Numbered from the stretch's first letter, positions 24,829 through 34,715 are shown. The stretch is 64,000 bases of DNA from Pseudanabaena yagii GIHE-NHR1 (GCF_012863495.1 NZ_JAAVJL010000004.1:275644-339643), one strand, 5' to 3'. Notes: generated by a model not told the origin, from the letters alone. Numbers and translations are program-made.

Positions 24829-25923
24829 ATGCTTAAACACATCAGCATCAAAGGCTTTAAATCAATTAAAGAACTAGATTTAGATTTATCTTCCATTAAC
24901 GTTTTAATTGGCGCGAATGGTTCAGGTAAATCTAATTTTATTTCTTTTTTTAAGTTGCTAAATTGGATGATGAAACCATCTGGGCAATTACAATTTTTTG
25001 TAGCTAGATCAGGTGGAGCAGACTGTTTTTTGTTTGAAGGAGCCGCAGTTACCCCCCAAATTGAAGCTGAATTGAACTTTGAGTCTAACTCTAGAAAAAA
25101 TGACTATTCTCTGAGACTTTTTCATGCAGCGGCAGATACTTTTATATTTGCTGAAGAGAAATACCGCTTTTCTCAGAACACAGCCAAGCATTGGGTAGAT
25201 TGGAATTCTCTAGATGCAGGACATAAAGAATCAAAACTACTTGACATCAAACTATATAACCAAGAGGCTAAAAATCTCTATAGTCTAATACAATCACTTA
25301 ATGTATATCAATTTCACGATACAACAGAAACTGCAAGTATTAAACATAGATCGAGTATCAATGATAATCACTATCTTAAAGAGGATGCTGGAAATTTAGC
25401 CCCCTTTCTTCTAAGAATCAGAGAAAAAGAGCCTCGTTATTATCAAAGAATTGTAGAAACAATTAGACAAATTGCTCCATTCTTTGCGGATTTCATATTT
25501 CCTGGAGGAGATAATCCGTTGCTTTTACAATGGGCAGAAAAAGGTAGTGGGTTACTTTTTAGTCCTGATCAAGCATCGGATGGAACATTAAGAGTAATGG
25601 CTTTAGTGACGCTTTTATTACAACCTCCTGACAGTCTGCCTGATGTTTTGATTTTAGATGAGCCAGAATTAGGGTTACATCCCTATGCTATTAATATTAT
25701 CGGTAGCTTAATTAATAGTGTTTCCAATCGCTGCCAAGTGATTTTAGCAACTCAATCACCATTATTAGTAGATTGTTTTGAGCCAGAAGATATTATTGTT
25801 GTTGAAAGAAATGACCGAGAATCTTCTTTTAAAAGATTAGTTGAAGCAGATCTAGAAGATTGGCTAGAAGAATATTCATTGTCTGAGCTATGGAATAAAA
25901 ATGTAATTGGTGGGAGACCATAG
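24829..25923 (+). CDS. AAA family (AAA_21, SMC/RecF-like) ATPase
   Basis: This 364-residue ATPase of the ABC/SMC-like class starts LKHISIKGFKSIKELDLDLS. Walker A G-A-N-G-S-G-K-S is at residues 28-35, an ASDGTLRVMALV signature-like segment lies around residue 255, and Walker B VLILDEPELGLHP lies near 273-286. The switch region ATQSPLLVD has Gln where many relatives have His. There is no long coiled coil, so it belongs with the short, OLD/PARIS-like ATPases. Three bases separate it from a DUF4276 gene. No HIP1 octamer occurs in either gene, unlike the neighbours, and the DNA is visibly more AT-rich. A defence or DNA-surveillance role is inference. Confidence 0.85.
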   Translation: MLKHISIKGFKSIKELDLDLSSINVLIGANGSGKSNFISFFKLLNWMMKPSGQLQFFVARSGGADCFLFEGAAVTPQIEAELNFESNSRKNDYSLRLFHAAADTFIFAEEKYRFSQNTAKHWVDWNSLDAGHKESKLLDIKLYNQEAKNLYSLIQSLNVYQFHDTTETASIKHRSSINDNHYLKEDAGNLAPFLLRIREKEPRYYQRIVETIRQIAPFFADFIFPGGDNPLLLQWAEKGSGLLFSPDQASDGTLRVMALVTLLLQPPDSLPDVLILDEPELGLHPYAINIIGSLINSVSNRCQVILATQSPLLVDCFEPEDIIVVERNDRESSFKRLVEADLEDWLEEYSLSELWNKNVIGGRP

Positions 25924-25926
25924 CTG

Positions 25927-26607
25927 ATGGTTATTCTAAATATTCTTGTAGAAGGAGCAACAGAGGAAACATTTGTTAAAAACATTTTGCGCCCACATTT
26001 AAAACAGCTAAATATTAATATTAAATATAGTTTAGTACCAACAAATAGATCTAAGGGCATAGCAGGAGGAGTAGCTAACTATGCAAAAGTTAAAAATGAA
26101 ATTAATCGTTTGTTAAAAGAGAGAAATAGTCAACCAGTAATACTTACAACAATGTTTGATCTATATGCATTACCAAATGATTTTCCAGAATTTGAAAAAG
26201 CCAATAAAATATTAGATTCTTGTCTCAAAGTTAAAGCATTAGAATCTGCTTTTGCCAAGGATATTAATCATTATCAATTTATACCCTATATTCAATTACA
26301 TGAATTTGAAGCTTTAATATTTACTGATCTTGAAGAGTTGTATAAAGACTTTCCTGAAAATGAACAATACAAAAAAGATATTAATCGCCTGTTAATGGAA
26401 TGTAACAGGTATTCTTCTCCAGAATTAATTAACCAAGGTGTAACTACGGCTCCTTCTAAAAGACTTGAAAAAGTTATTCCAAAGTACAAAAAATTAAAAA
26501 CCAGTTTAGCGCCTCAAGTAGTTGAAAAAATTGGGTTAGTAAAAATCAGAGAAAAATGTCCGCATTTTAATCAATGGATTACACAGCTAGAAAACTTGCA
26601 AATCTGA
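25927..26607 (+). CDS. DUF4276 family protein, TOPRIM-like partner of the AAA ATPase
   Basis: The 226-residue protein opens with NILVEGATEETFVKNIL, a TOPRIM-style first strand with glutamate E9. TTMFDLYALP places an aspartate at D78, and IQLHEFEALIFTD carries H125/E126/E128. This pattern of a leading Glu and later Asp is what TOPRIM nucleases use for metals, and DUF4276 proteins are commonly found next to AAA_21 ATPases. The pair is probably translated together (stop and start three bases apart). The function is not established in any organism that I know of. A nuclease effector gated by the ATPase is the working guess. Strongly AT-rich and free of HIP1. Confidence 0.8.
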   Translation: MVILNILVEGATEETFVKNILRPHLKQLNINIKYSLVPTNRSKGIAGGVANYAKVKNEINRLLKERNSQPVILTTMFDLYALPNDFPEFEKANKILDSCLKVKALESAFAKDINHYQFIPYIQLHEFEALIFTDLEELYKDFPENEQYKKDINRLLMECNRYSSPELINQGVTTAPSKRLEKVIPKYKKLKTSLAPQVVEKIGLVKIREKCPHFNQWITQLENLQI

Positions 26608-26659
26608 TCCAAATCACGATATATGCCAAAATGAGAACACTGAAGATATTGATTTAGCC

Positions 26660-28663
26660 ATGCAGCAGTTACTTTACATCGAGATCCCTACGCCTCAAGT
26701 TGCAGCCGTGAAAACATGGCTCCAGACTGAGTACCAACCTCCCTTTGGGAAAAAATCCGTTGCTAAGCATGGCTTTATCCTCGATCGCCAAAATCGTTCA
26801 GGTGCGATCGCGCAATTATCAGTATTTATCTGGACATTGCAGCGCACGACCTACCTCAAAATATTCCGATGGTCGGATGAGGTCATGGATGGGGAAAAGG
26901 AATTTCTTGAGCATTTTACGAAAGCAGTGCGTCAAGCTTTTCCCTACGAGTTTAAACAGCCACCTGCGATCACCCCAAATCAATCAATTTTTGAAGCCTT
27001 AGCTGAGGAATATCCGCTTACGGTTAAATTCTTTCAACGAATTCCCAATGGGGAATATGATCTCAATCGCGTCTACTGGTGGGAAAAGCGCTGGCGGGAG
27101 AGTGTTAAAAATCCCGAAACTCCCAAGCAAGTAATTTTTGAAGATTCACAGACTAATTCTGCGAAACCAGAAGTGATCTATGACATCGTGTATCTGGGTG
27201 GAGCATTGGGCGCGATCCATGCAGCAATGATGGCGAAGTTGGGCTATCGCGTTTGCTTAGTCGAGCGCATTCCCTTTGGGCGGATGAATCGGGAATGGAA
27301 TATCTCTCGCGCTGAATTTCAGAATCTCATCGATTTTGGACTCTTCACGAAGGAAGAATTTGAAGCGATGATTACAGCGGAATATGTGGATGGATTTAAC
27401 AAATTCTTTGATAGCAATAATCCACCGCATCTGAAGGCTAAGGTGTTGCATACACCTACGGTGCTAAATATTGCGATCGATACTAATCGTTTGTTGGAAA
27501 TTTGTAGCAAGAAATTACATCAGTATGGCGCGGTAATTTGCGATCGCACCGAGTTCCAAAAGGTAGTAATTAACGATCATGGCACGACTATCTTTGCGAA
27601 GAACTTGGAAACCAATGCCGAGGTAATTCTCAATTCGCGCTTAGTAATTGATGCAATGGGATCAGCTTCAGCGATCGCGCAGCAACTCAATGCAGGACAA
27701 GCCTTTGATAGCGTCTGTCCCACTGTGGGCGCAGTTTTGGAGGGCATTGATAAACAGGTTTGGGATTCCCAATATGGAGATGTTCTGTTTAGTCATGGCG
27801 ATATTTCGCGAGGACGGCAATTAATTTGGGAACTCTTTCCCGCAGAGAAAGATGAACTAACGATTTATCTGTTCCATTATCATCAAGTCCATCCCGAAAA
27901 CCCGGGATCTTTACTGGAAATGTATGAGGACTTCTTCACGATTTTGCCTGAATATCGTCGTTGTGACATGGAGAGACTGACTTGGAAGAAGGCAACCTTT
28001 GGCTATATCACAGGACATTACAGCCTCAATGAGGATTCTAAAAAATGTGCCTTTGATCGAATTCTAGCGATCGGTGATGCTGCCTCTTTGCAATCGCCCT
28101 TAGTCTTTACGGGCTTTGGTTCCCTCGTTCGCAATTTGCCCCGCTTAGCTACTTTGTTGGATACTGCACTAAAACATGATTTGCTCAAAGCCGATGATCT
28201 GAGCCAGATTAATGCCTATCAAAGCAATATTGCGGTTACATGGCTATTTTCAAAAGGAATGATGGTTCCCACAGGAATGCACTTGCCCCCTGAGCGAGTG
28301 AACTCGATGCTAAATACTTTCTTTGGACTGCTTGCCGATGAGCCACAACCCGTCAGCGATCGCTTTATCAAAGATCGCCTCAATTGGTTAATGTTTAACC
28401 GCCTTGCTCTCATCGCAGCCTTTAAAAATCCGAAATTAGTACTTTGGATTTTGGAAATGGCAGGGATACAGGACTTACTGAAATGGCTATCTAGCTATGG
28501 ATCCTTTACCCATAATTCTTTTGCTAATGCGATTTTGGGTGGATGGATGCCCCAACTAATCCGCAGTTGTCAAGCATGGCTAGAACCTACTAATCCGCGT
28601 CTGTGGTTGCGGTTGCTCAGTTGGAGTTATGCCATTAACTATTCCGTGGGCAAACCTCGCTAG
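26660..28663 (+). CDS. cruA: CruA/CruP-type lycopene cyclase (FAD flavoprotein)
   Basis: This 667-residue flavoprotein has an extra N-terminal domain of about 165 residues, then the FAD-binding fold IVYLGGALGAIHAAMMAKLGYRVCLVER around residue 174. The CruA/CruP hallmark REWNISR follows immediately. Later parts include RLVIDAMGSASAIAQQL and the C-terminal FAD segment ILAIGDAASLQSPLVFTGFGS. CruA cyclises lycopene to gamma- or beta-carotene; CruP is a shorter paralogue with a role in limiting carotenoid peroxidation. The long N-terminal part favours CruA, but I cannot fully separate the two by eye. It is transcribed on its own after the ATPase/DUF4276 pair. Confidence 0.7.
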   Translation: MQQLLYIEIPTPQVAAVKTWLQTEYQPPFGKKSVAKHGFILDRQNRSGAIAQLSVFIWTLQRTTYLKIFRWSDEVMDGEKEFLEHFTKAVRQAFPYEFKQPPAITPNQSIFEALAEEYPLTVKFFQRIPNGEYDLNRVYWWEKRWRESVKNPETPKQVIFEDSQTNSAKPEVIYDIVYLGGALGAIHAAMMAKLGYRVCLVERIPFGRMNREWNISRAEFQNLIDFGLFTKEEFEAMITAEYVDGFNKFFDSNNPPHLKAKVLHTPTVLNIAIDTNRLLEICSKKLHQYGAVICDRTEFQKVVINDHGTTIFAKNLETNAEVILNSRLVIDAMGSASAIAQQLNAGQAFDSVCPTVGAVLEGIDKQVWDSQYGDVLFSHGDISRGRQLIWELFPAEKDELTIYLFHYHQVHPENPGSLLEMYEDFFTILPEYRRCDMERLTWKKATFGYITGHYSLNEDSKKCAFDRILAIGDAASLQSPLVFTGFGSLVRNLPRLATLLDTALKHDLLKADDLSQINAYQSNIAVTWLFSKGMMVPTGMHLPPERVNSMLNTFFGLLADEPQPVSDRFIKDRLNWLMFNRLALIAAFKNPKLVLWILEMAGIQDLLKWLSSYGSFTHNSFANAILGGWMPQLIRSCQAWLEPTNPRLWLRLLSWSYAINYSVGKPR

Positions 28664-28672
28664 AGTTTCTAC

Positions 28673-29494
28673 TTAGCATTTATTACTGTTATCCCTCAGG
28701 GTGACAGTAAATCCATCACCTAACTTAACAGCAATGATTTGATAAAAGTAGTTAGAGTTTACGGGATAATTAATTGTCTCATCTAAGGTATGCCCTGTTT
28801 CTACTACATCAACTAATTTCTGAAATAGATCTGGTTTAACTCGCTCAAGAAATTTTCTGAGCACTAATTTACCAATTAAATCTTCGCGACTGCGATCGAA
28901 TAGTTTGGCAATCACAGGATTAACAACAAGACATCGAAAGTCCACAATGTCGCCTGTGGTCGGATCGCGAACTGCTTGCACGGCAGCGATCCCATCAAGC
29001 ACACTATTGAGAACACTCGTAAGTAAAGCTCGCGACTGATACAACATTTCTTCGGTTTCTTTCCGTCGAGAAATCTCATCCTGTAAGGCTTGTTTTTGCC
29101 TTTGAATTGTTAATTGATTTTCGAGGCGAACGACAACTTCTTCGCTCTGAAAAGGCTTGGCAATATAATCAACTCCCCCTGACCAAAAAGCCTTCACTTT
29201 GTCAAAAACATCATCGAGGGCACTGATAAAAATCACAGGGATATCACGTAAATCTTCGTCAGCTTTAAAGGCTTGACATACTTGATAGCCATCCATTTCT
29301 GGCATCTTAATATCTAAAAGAATTAAATCAGGGCGCTTTACCTTCGCCGTTTTAAGAGCCATACGTCCACTAGTTACACTTCGCACACTGTAGCCTAGGG
29401 TTGTCAATAAATCACTGAGGAGTTGCAAATTTTCGGGTAGATCATCTACCAAGAGAATATTACCTGTGATTTCAAGCGAAGGATTGTAGCTCAT
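28673..29494 (-). CDS. Response regulator with REC and PAS domains, no output module
   Basis: The N-terminal receiver domain (about residues 12-128) has the acidic pair VDDLPEN, phosphoacceptor D61 in LILLDIKMPEMDG, and KPFQ for the conserved lysine. A short coiled coil (QKQALQDEISRRKETEEML) and one PAS-like domain (about 155-270) follow. The protein stops at residue 273 where relatives continue with a kinase, GGDEF or phosphatase domain. It lies 13 bases after a hybrid kinase on the same strand, so the two probably form one phosphorelay. Confidence 0.85.
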   Translation of the reverse strand: MSYNPSLEITGNILLVDDLPENLQLLSDLLTTLGYSVRSVTSGRMALKTAKVKRPDLILLDIKMPEMDGYQVCQAFKADEDLRDIPVIFISALDDVFDKVKAFWSGGVDYIAKPFQSEEVVVRLENQLTIQRQKQALQDEISRRKETEEMLYQSRALLTSVLNSVLDGIAAVQAVRDPTTGDIVDFRCLVVNPVIAKLFDRSREDLIGKLVLRKFLERVKPDLFQKLVDVVETGHTLDETINYPVNSNYFYQIIAVKLGDGFTVTLRDNSNKC

Positions 29495-29506
29495 GAATTA
29501 GTAGGT

Positions 29507-31945
29507 TTAAGATAATAGAGGTTCAACTAAATCGATTAATTTCTCAAATTGGAAATTACGAACAAGTTTTGTTAGCGATCGCACCAGAAGGGTTTCTGTT
29601 TCTGAAATTTCTCCAATTAGTTTCATTACTAGATCCTTATCAGCTTCAAGAGATGCTTCGTATAATTGGTTTAGCCATTTACTAGGCATTATTTTTAAAT
29701 TATCAGATGTTAGGGGTATTTCTGTGGAAATATCCATTTCATGCTCATAATTGGGGTTTGTTTCGTATATATATTCCACCCCAAGATGTTTAGCAAGTGT
29801 ATCAAAAATTATTTGTTCATTAAATGGTTTCCGCAGAAAATCGTCACACCCTGTTGATAGTACCACTGCTTTTTCCTCTTCTAAAACACTAGCAGTGAGG
29901 GCGATTACGGCTGTCGCATTACCTTTAGTTGTAGATTTAATATATTTAGTTGCCTCATAGCCATCCATTACAGGCATTCGCATATCCATCCAGATGAGGT
30001 GTGGTTCCCATGTATCCCAAATGGCGATCGCTTCTTGTCCATTACTTGCTTCTTTAACCTCAAAACCCATTGGACGGAGCAACTTAGTGAGCAATTGACA
30101 ATTAACAGGTTTATCATCCACTACTAAAATTTTGTAAGTAGGTTGGTTAGGAGCAAGCGCCAATGCACGTCTTTTACCGACCTGCTCATTGGCTAATTCT
30201 TGACCTAGTTTTGCCTGAATTTCAAATTGGAAAGTAGTACCTTTTCCCACTTTACTAGTTACGCTAATATCTCCACCCATGAGCTGCACAAATTTACGAC
30301 TAATTGCTAAACCTAAACCTGTACCTTCCTGTTTTTCTCGCCCTGCTTGAGCCTGAGCAAAAGAAACAAATAGCTCTGATAATTCTGTTGTCGCAATCCC
30401 AACACCTGTATCACGGACACTAAATCTTAGGATACAATCACTATCCGCTGATTTAACATTAGTTATATGAATAAAAATTCCACCTACCTTGGTAAATTTG
30501 ATCGCATTTCCGATTAAATTAATTAATACCTGACGCAATTTAATAGCATCTGTATAAATATAACGTGGAACATCATGATCTCGCTCAAACACAAAATTTA
30601 AACCAGCATTAGTTGCTCGTAGCTGGAGCATATCTTCGATATCATCTAATAAGAGATATAAATCGAAATTTTGAGGATTAAGAGTCGATTTTCCTGCCTC
30701 AATTTTTGACAAATCCAAAATATTATTAATTAATGTCAATAAATAATCGCCACTACGATAAATAATACTGGCATTTTCATAGTGTTCTTTGGGCAATTCC
30801 TTAGTCCTTAACATTAACTGTGAAAAACCAATTACTGCATTTAGGGGAGAGCGCAGTTCATGGCTCATATTGGCAATAAAAGCGCTTTTAGCTTGATTTG
30901 CTGCTTCAGCTTTAGCCGCAAGTTGTCTGGATTTTGCTTCACTTTGTTGAAGTTCTTGAGTGCGTTCTATTACTCTTTGTTCTAGATCAATGTTGGCTCT
31001 TTGTAAACGTAGATTGGCTTGATCATTTTCCGCCACAATGGCAAGCACAGACATAGTGGTAATTGCCATCACCCCCATGAATATTTGCAGTAATAAAACT
31101 GAGTTGCCATTGACTTGCGGCTTATAAAAAACCCCAATAGAATTTGCTGTGGCGATTGTGGCTGTCATGGAGACAATCATCACTATCGTGGTAGTGAATT
31201 TAGAGCCAAAGCGAAAGGCTGACCAAAGCAATGGAGGCAAAAGTAGATATTCGATTGGTTGGCTATTGTAAAAAGCAAGATAAGCAACAATAGTTAAACT
31301 CGATAAAACTGCAAAGACTTCCCAACTTAGCCAAGACTTAATCTTAGAATCCTTGGGCGATCGCAACCAAGTAAAAACTAGTGGCGCAAAAAGTAAAATA
31401 CTAATGGCATCACCAATCCACCAATTAAAAAAAGCGCTTGGCAAATCATGCCAAGCTTTGCCCATAAAGGAAACGTAGGAAAGAATGCCGATACTTGCCT
31501 GAAATATAACGCCAGTAAATATAGCAGATAGGGAAAAAATGACAACATGACGAACTTGGCGGATGGGGTAGCTCGTGCGGGCAAATTTTAAAATCAGTGA
31601 GACCGTAATCAAGGCTCCAATAGTTGAACCAATGCTTGCTCCTAAAGGAGGCAGGATGATTGTAAATCCTCGCCTATGCAGGTTATAAATAAACGTCGCC
31701 AGAAAAACACCAAACCATCGCGATCGCCCCCAGACTAGTAATAGCCCGACAATAATTCCTGCTCCAGGCCAGAGAGGAGAAGGTGTAACAGGATTTTTGG
31801 GTATGCCATTAACCACGCCCCAAGATATTGCAAAATAGACCACAATAATGACGAAAATTTCAAGCCACCACCGAGGATTGTTGAATTCTAGACCGAGTTG
31901 AGCTAGATTTCGGTTTAATTTAGCTGTCATGGGGTTATGGATCAT
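29507..31945 (-). CDS. MASE1-type hybrid sensor histidine kinase
   Basis: The membrane-bound hybrid kinase has 812 residues from the chosen ATG. Residues 10 to about 310 form a MASE1 sensor with eight or so helices (PLWPGAGIIVGLLLVWG, WWIGDAISILLFAP). Next come a short coiled coil, a HisKA domain with phosphoacceptor His near residue 362 (ANMSHELRSPLNA), a HATPase with NLIGNAIKFT and GTGLGLAIS, and a receiver domain with WMDMRMPVMDGYE. A helical tail of about 80 residues follows. The frame is open upstream into the ABC-F gene; ATGs at 31945 and 31930 are both possible and neither has a strong ribosome site. Downstream lies a REC-PAS gene. Confidence 0.88.
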   Translation of the reverse strand: MIHNPMTAKLNRNLAQLGLEFNNPRWWLEIFVIIVVYFAISWGVVNGIPKNPVTPSPLWPGAGIIVGLLLVWGRSRWFGVFLATFIYNLHRRGFTIILPPLGASIGSTIGALITVSLILKFARTSYPIRQVRHVVIFSLSAIFTGVIFQASIGILSYVSFMGKAWHDLPSAFFNWWIGDAISILLFAPLVFTWLRSPKDSKIKSWLSWEVFAVLSSLTIVAYLAFYNSQPIEYLLLPPLLWSAFRFGSKFTTTIVMIVSMTATIATANSIGVFYKPQVNGNSVLLLQIFMGVMAITTMSVLAIVAENDQANLRLQRANIDLEQRVIERTQELQQSEAKSRQLAAKAEAANQAKSAFIANMSHELRSPLNAVIGFSQLMLRTKELPKEHYENASIIYRSGDYLLTLINNILDLSKIEAGKSTLNPQNFDLYLLLDDIEDMLQLRATNAGLNFVFERDHDVPRYIYTDAIKLRQVLINLIGNAIKFTKVGGIFIHITNVKSADSDCILRFSVRDTGVGIATTELSELFVSFAQAQAGREKQEGTGLGLAISRKFVQLMGGDISVTSKVGKGTTFQFEIQAKLGQELANEQVGKRRALALAPNQPTYKILVVDDKPVNCQLLTKLLRPMGFEVKEASNGQEAIAIWDTWEPHLIWMDMRMPVMDGYEATKYIKSTTKGNATAVIALTASVLEEEKAVVLSTGCDDFLRKPFNEQIIFDTLAKHLGVEYIYETNPNYEHEMDISTEIPLTSDNLKIMPSKWLNQLYEASLEADKDLVMKLIGEISETETLLVRSLTKLVRNFQFEKLIDLVEPLLS

Positions 31946-31958
31946 GGCAAATTGATGA

Positions 31959-33881
31959 CTAAATACGTTCGGCAAGTTCTAGCCAACGCTCGGTGGATTG
32001 ATCGATCGCCTCCGTGAGTTCTGCTAAACGGCTAGCGAGTTTCTGGACTTCTGTATGTCCACTAGGAGGATTGTGATAAAGTTTCTTTTCAATTTGCAGC
32101 TTTTCCTCTTCCATTTGTGGAATTTTCAATTCTAGCTCCTCATACTCTCGCTTCTCTTTATAAGACAGTTTTGAGACTTTGCGAGTATCAGGTTTTGGCG
32201 TAGCAATTTCAGTGGGAGTAACCTTTACAGGAATGGACTTTTGCTCTTTCGGAGCGCTAACCTGTTTCTCTTCTTCATCTTTTTTGTAATCTAAGTAAAC
32301 GGAATAGTTTCCGGGGTATAAACGCACTTCGCCGTGAGCCTCAAAGGAGAACACCATATCAACAGTGCGATCAAGAAAATAGCGATCGTGGGAAACCACA
32401 ATTACACAACCATTAAAGTCTTCGAGATATTCCTCTAAAACAGCAAGGGTTTGGACATCAAGATCGTTAGTCGGTTCATCAAGGATTAAGACATTGGGTG
32501 CTTCCATCAAAACCTTGAGCAGAAATAAACGCCGCTTTTCTCCACCAGAGAGTTTGTTAATCGGAGCATATTGCTGATTGGGAGGGAAGAGAAATCGCTC
32601 TAGCATTTGCGAAGCGGTAATGATGCTTCCATCAGAGGTCTTGACCAGTTCTGATACATCTTTGAGGTAATCGATCACACGCTGATTACCATGCTCCAGT
32701 AAATCATCGGAATGTTGATCGAAATAGCCAAAATGGATTGTTGTGCCGATTTCGACAGTTCCTGCATCGGGCTGTAATCGACCTGTGATCATATTCATCA
32801 ATGTGGATTTACCAGCGCCATTACTGCCAATGATGCCGATACGGTCTTCGGGTGTGAAGTTGTAGGAGAAGTTTTTAATTAGGGTGCGATCGCCATAGGA
32901 CTTACTAATGCGATCGAGTTCTACCACCTTTTTGCCAATGCGTCGTCCAGAAGTCGTGATATCAACCTTGGCATTGGCTTGTTTAAATTCTGTCGCTTGC
33001 AAGGCATGGGCACGATCAATGCGAGCTTTCTGTTTGGTACTTCGCGCCTTGGGACCTTTTTTCAGCCATTCTAGTTCTCGTCGCAAGAGTCCCGCGTGTT
33101 TGCGTTGCGTACTTAATGCCGACTCTTCCGATTCCGCTTTTTTCTCTAAATAGTAGGAATAATTGCCCGCATAGGAATATAAATCGCCGCGATCAATTTC
33201 AATAATGCGATTGGTGACTTTATCAAGAAAATAGCGATCGTGGGTAATCAGCAACAATGCACCACGATAACGATTGAGATAGCTTTGTAGCCATTCTACA
33301 GAGAGAGCATCGAGGTGGTTGGTTGGCTCATCCATTAACAAGACATCGGGAGCCGAGAGTAGTGCAGAGGCGATCGCAATACGTTTGCGATATCCACCCG
33401 AAAGGCTACCAATTTTAGCTTCTAAATCATCAATACCGAGCTTGGTTAAAACGATTTTGGCATTGGTTTCCAAATCCCAAGCACCAGTCTGGTCCATGCG
33501 TTCTGACACGCTCGATAACTGCGCTAATAACCGATCTTGATCCCCATGTCCGTGGGATAACTTATCGGAAATTTCTTCATATTCCTTGACTAATGCCATT
33601 TGTTCGCCACTATCGGCAAAAACTTGTTCTAAAACCGTCAGTTCTTCATTCAAGTCTGGCTGCTGAGGTAAATAGATGATCTTAGCGCTGGAATTGACCC
33701 ATAGCTCACCACCATCACTATGCTCTAGTCCCGCAATCATTTTCAGTAATGTGGATTTGCCAGAACCATTTGTGCCGATCAATCCGACTTTGTCACCTTC
33801 ATCAAGGCTAAAGCTAGCATCTTTAAGGATTTCCTTAATGCCAAAATCTTTTCGGAGCGATCGCAATGTAAAAAGTGCCAT
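31959..33881 (-). CDS. ABC-F family ATPase (Uup-like)
   Basis: The 640-residue protein has two ABC cassettes and no membrane domain. The first has Walker A GTNGSGKST, signature LSGGYRKRIAIA and Walker B VLLMDEPTNHLD. The second has GSNGAGKST, LSGGEKRRLFLL and VLILDEPTNDLD. The linker between cassettes contains a charged helical arm, and the C-terminus is a coiled coil (about residues 560-640, KEKREYEELELKIPQMEEEK), as in Uup. ABC-F proteins act on ribosomes and, for Uup, branched DNA or 50S assembly. The kinase gene starts 13 bases after its stop. Confidence 0.92.
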   Translation of the reverse strand: MALFTLRSLRKDFGIKEILKDASFSLDEGDKVGLIGTNGSGKSTLLKMIAGLEHSDGGELWVNSSAKIIYLPQQPDLNEELTVLEQVFADSGEQMALVKEYEEISDKLSHGHGDQDRLLAQLSSVSERMDQTGAWDLETNAKIVLTKLGIDDLEAKIGSLSGGYRKRIAIASALLSAPDVLLMDEPTNHLDALSVEWLQSYLNRYRGALLLITHDRYFLDKVTNRIIEIDRGDLYSYAGNYSYYLEKKAESEESALSTQRKHAGLLRRELEWLKKGPKARSTKQKARIDRAHALQATEFKQANAKVDITTSGRRIGKKVVELDRISKSYGDRTLIKNFSYNFTPEDRIGIIGSNGAGKSTLMNMITGRLQPDAGTVEIGTTIHFGYFDQHSDDLLEHGNQRVIDYLKDVSELVKTSDGSIITASQMLERFLFPPNQQYAPINKLSGGEKRRLFLLKVLMEAPNVLILDEPTNDLDVQTLAVLEEYLEDFNGCVIVVSHDRYFLDRTVDMVFSFEAHGEVRLYPGNYSVYLDYKKDEEEKQVSAPKEQKSIPVKVTPTEIATPKPDTRKVSKLSYKEKREYEELELKIPQMEEEKLQIEKKLYHNPPSGHTEVQKLASRLAELTEAIDQSTERWLELAERI

Positions 33882-33958
33882 GCCTTGTAACTAATGAACT
33901 TAAATCGATAAACTTATAGCGGATTGCAAATGAGTACATAGGTAGTTCAACATAATTA

Positions 33959-34017
33959 AAAACCAGAACCAGAGCGTAGGTCGCCCGCGTAGCGGGCGAC
34001 CTACGCTTCTTGGTTTT
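33959..34017. repeat. Palindrome with GC-GTA-GC apex
   Basis: Inner perfect arms AGCGTAGGTCGCCCGC and complement, flanked by AAAACCAGAA/TTCTTGGTTTT. It lies upstream of the ABC-F start and downstream of the small membrane protein gene. Confidence 0.7.
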
Positions 34018-34136
34018 AAGGTTACTCATGCCTAGCTACTTACTCATTTGCAATCAAAAAATTAATCCTAACAAGAATTTTGCGTTTTCATTTTGCCGTA
34101 GCCAAAATGAAAACCTCTATATAATCTAGTTTAGCG

Positions 34137-34715
34137 TTATTGTCGTCGCCTCCCAAGGATCAACATTAAAGCGAATCCCGAAAGAACGCCGTAAATTGTA
34201 CCGACAAGCAATATCAAGAAATATCCCAATTTATCCATCAGCAAACTACCAACTAATACGCTGACATACCAACTTCCTGCGGAAGCAACTATCCACCAAT
34301 CGGCAAACTTACTATATCTCCGCAAAATTATCCATTGCGCGGCTCCCGTTGTTAGTCCCCGCAAACAACCATAGATCACCAAAAGATCCACTGCATCCCC
34401 ATAGGTAATTGCGATCTGAAAACTTGCCCAAGAACTAAATGCACCACCTAAAGTGCCGCCTACCCATGTTGTCCAAAGCCAACCAATGCCCATGATTTTG
34501 GTTCTGATCACGAGCCACTGAGTTAAGCCAAGTACTGCGCTAATTACCGCAAAGCTGAGAAATAGTCCCCATCCACCCCCTACTATTCTGACAACGGCTC
34601 CACTAAGTAATCCTCCGCCTGCATAGCCGATCGCAGTTGCCCCAGTCCAGAGAAGGAGAAAACCTCCATGAGAGTTTCTTATGATTTGCCCTTTTGTCCT
34701 AAACTGCTTTAACAA
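34137..34715 (-). CDS. Small membrane protein of unknown function
   Basis: I do not recognise this family. The 192-residue product is mostly hydrophobic, with about five predicted helices and many glycines (AIGYAGGGLLSGAVVRIVGG, LWTTWVGGTLGGAFSSWASF, YFLILLVGTIYGVLSGFALM). A positively charged first 15 residues and RRR near the end suggest topology ends in the cytoplasm. It appears to start with TTG; no nearby ATG gives a sensible protein. Divergent from a glycosyltransferase gene by 44 bases. Confidence 0.6.
   Translation of the reverse strand: MLKQFRTKGQIIRNSHGGFLLLWTGATAIGYAGGGLLSGAVVRIVGGGWGLFLSFAVISAVLGLTQWLVIRTKIMGIGWLWTTWVGGTLGGAFSSWASFQIAITYGDAVDLLVIYGCLRGLTTGAAQWIILRRYSKFADWWIVASAGSWYVSVLVGSLLMDKLGYFLILLVGTIYGVLSGFALMLILGRRRQ

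Noticed and set aside
26292..26489. Minus-strand frame inside the DUF4276 gene
   Set aside because: Shadow frame in AT-rich DNA with no ribosome site or recognisable domain.
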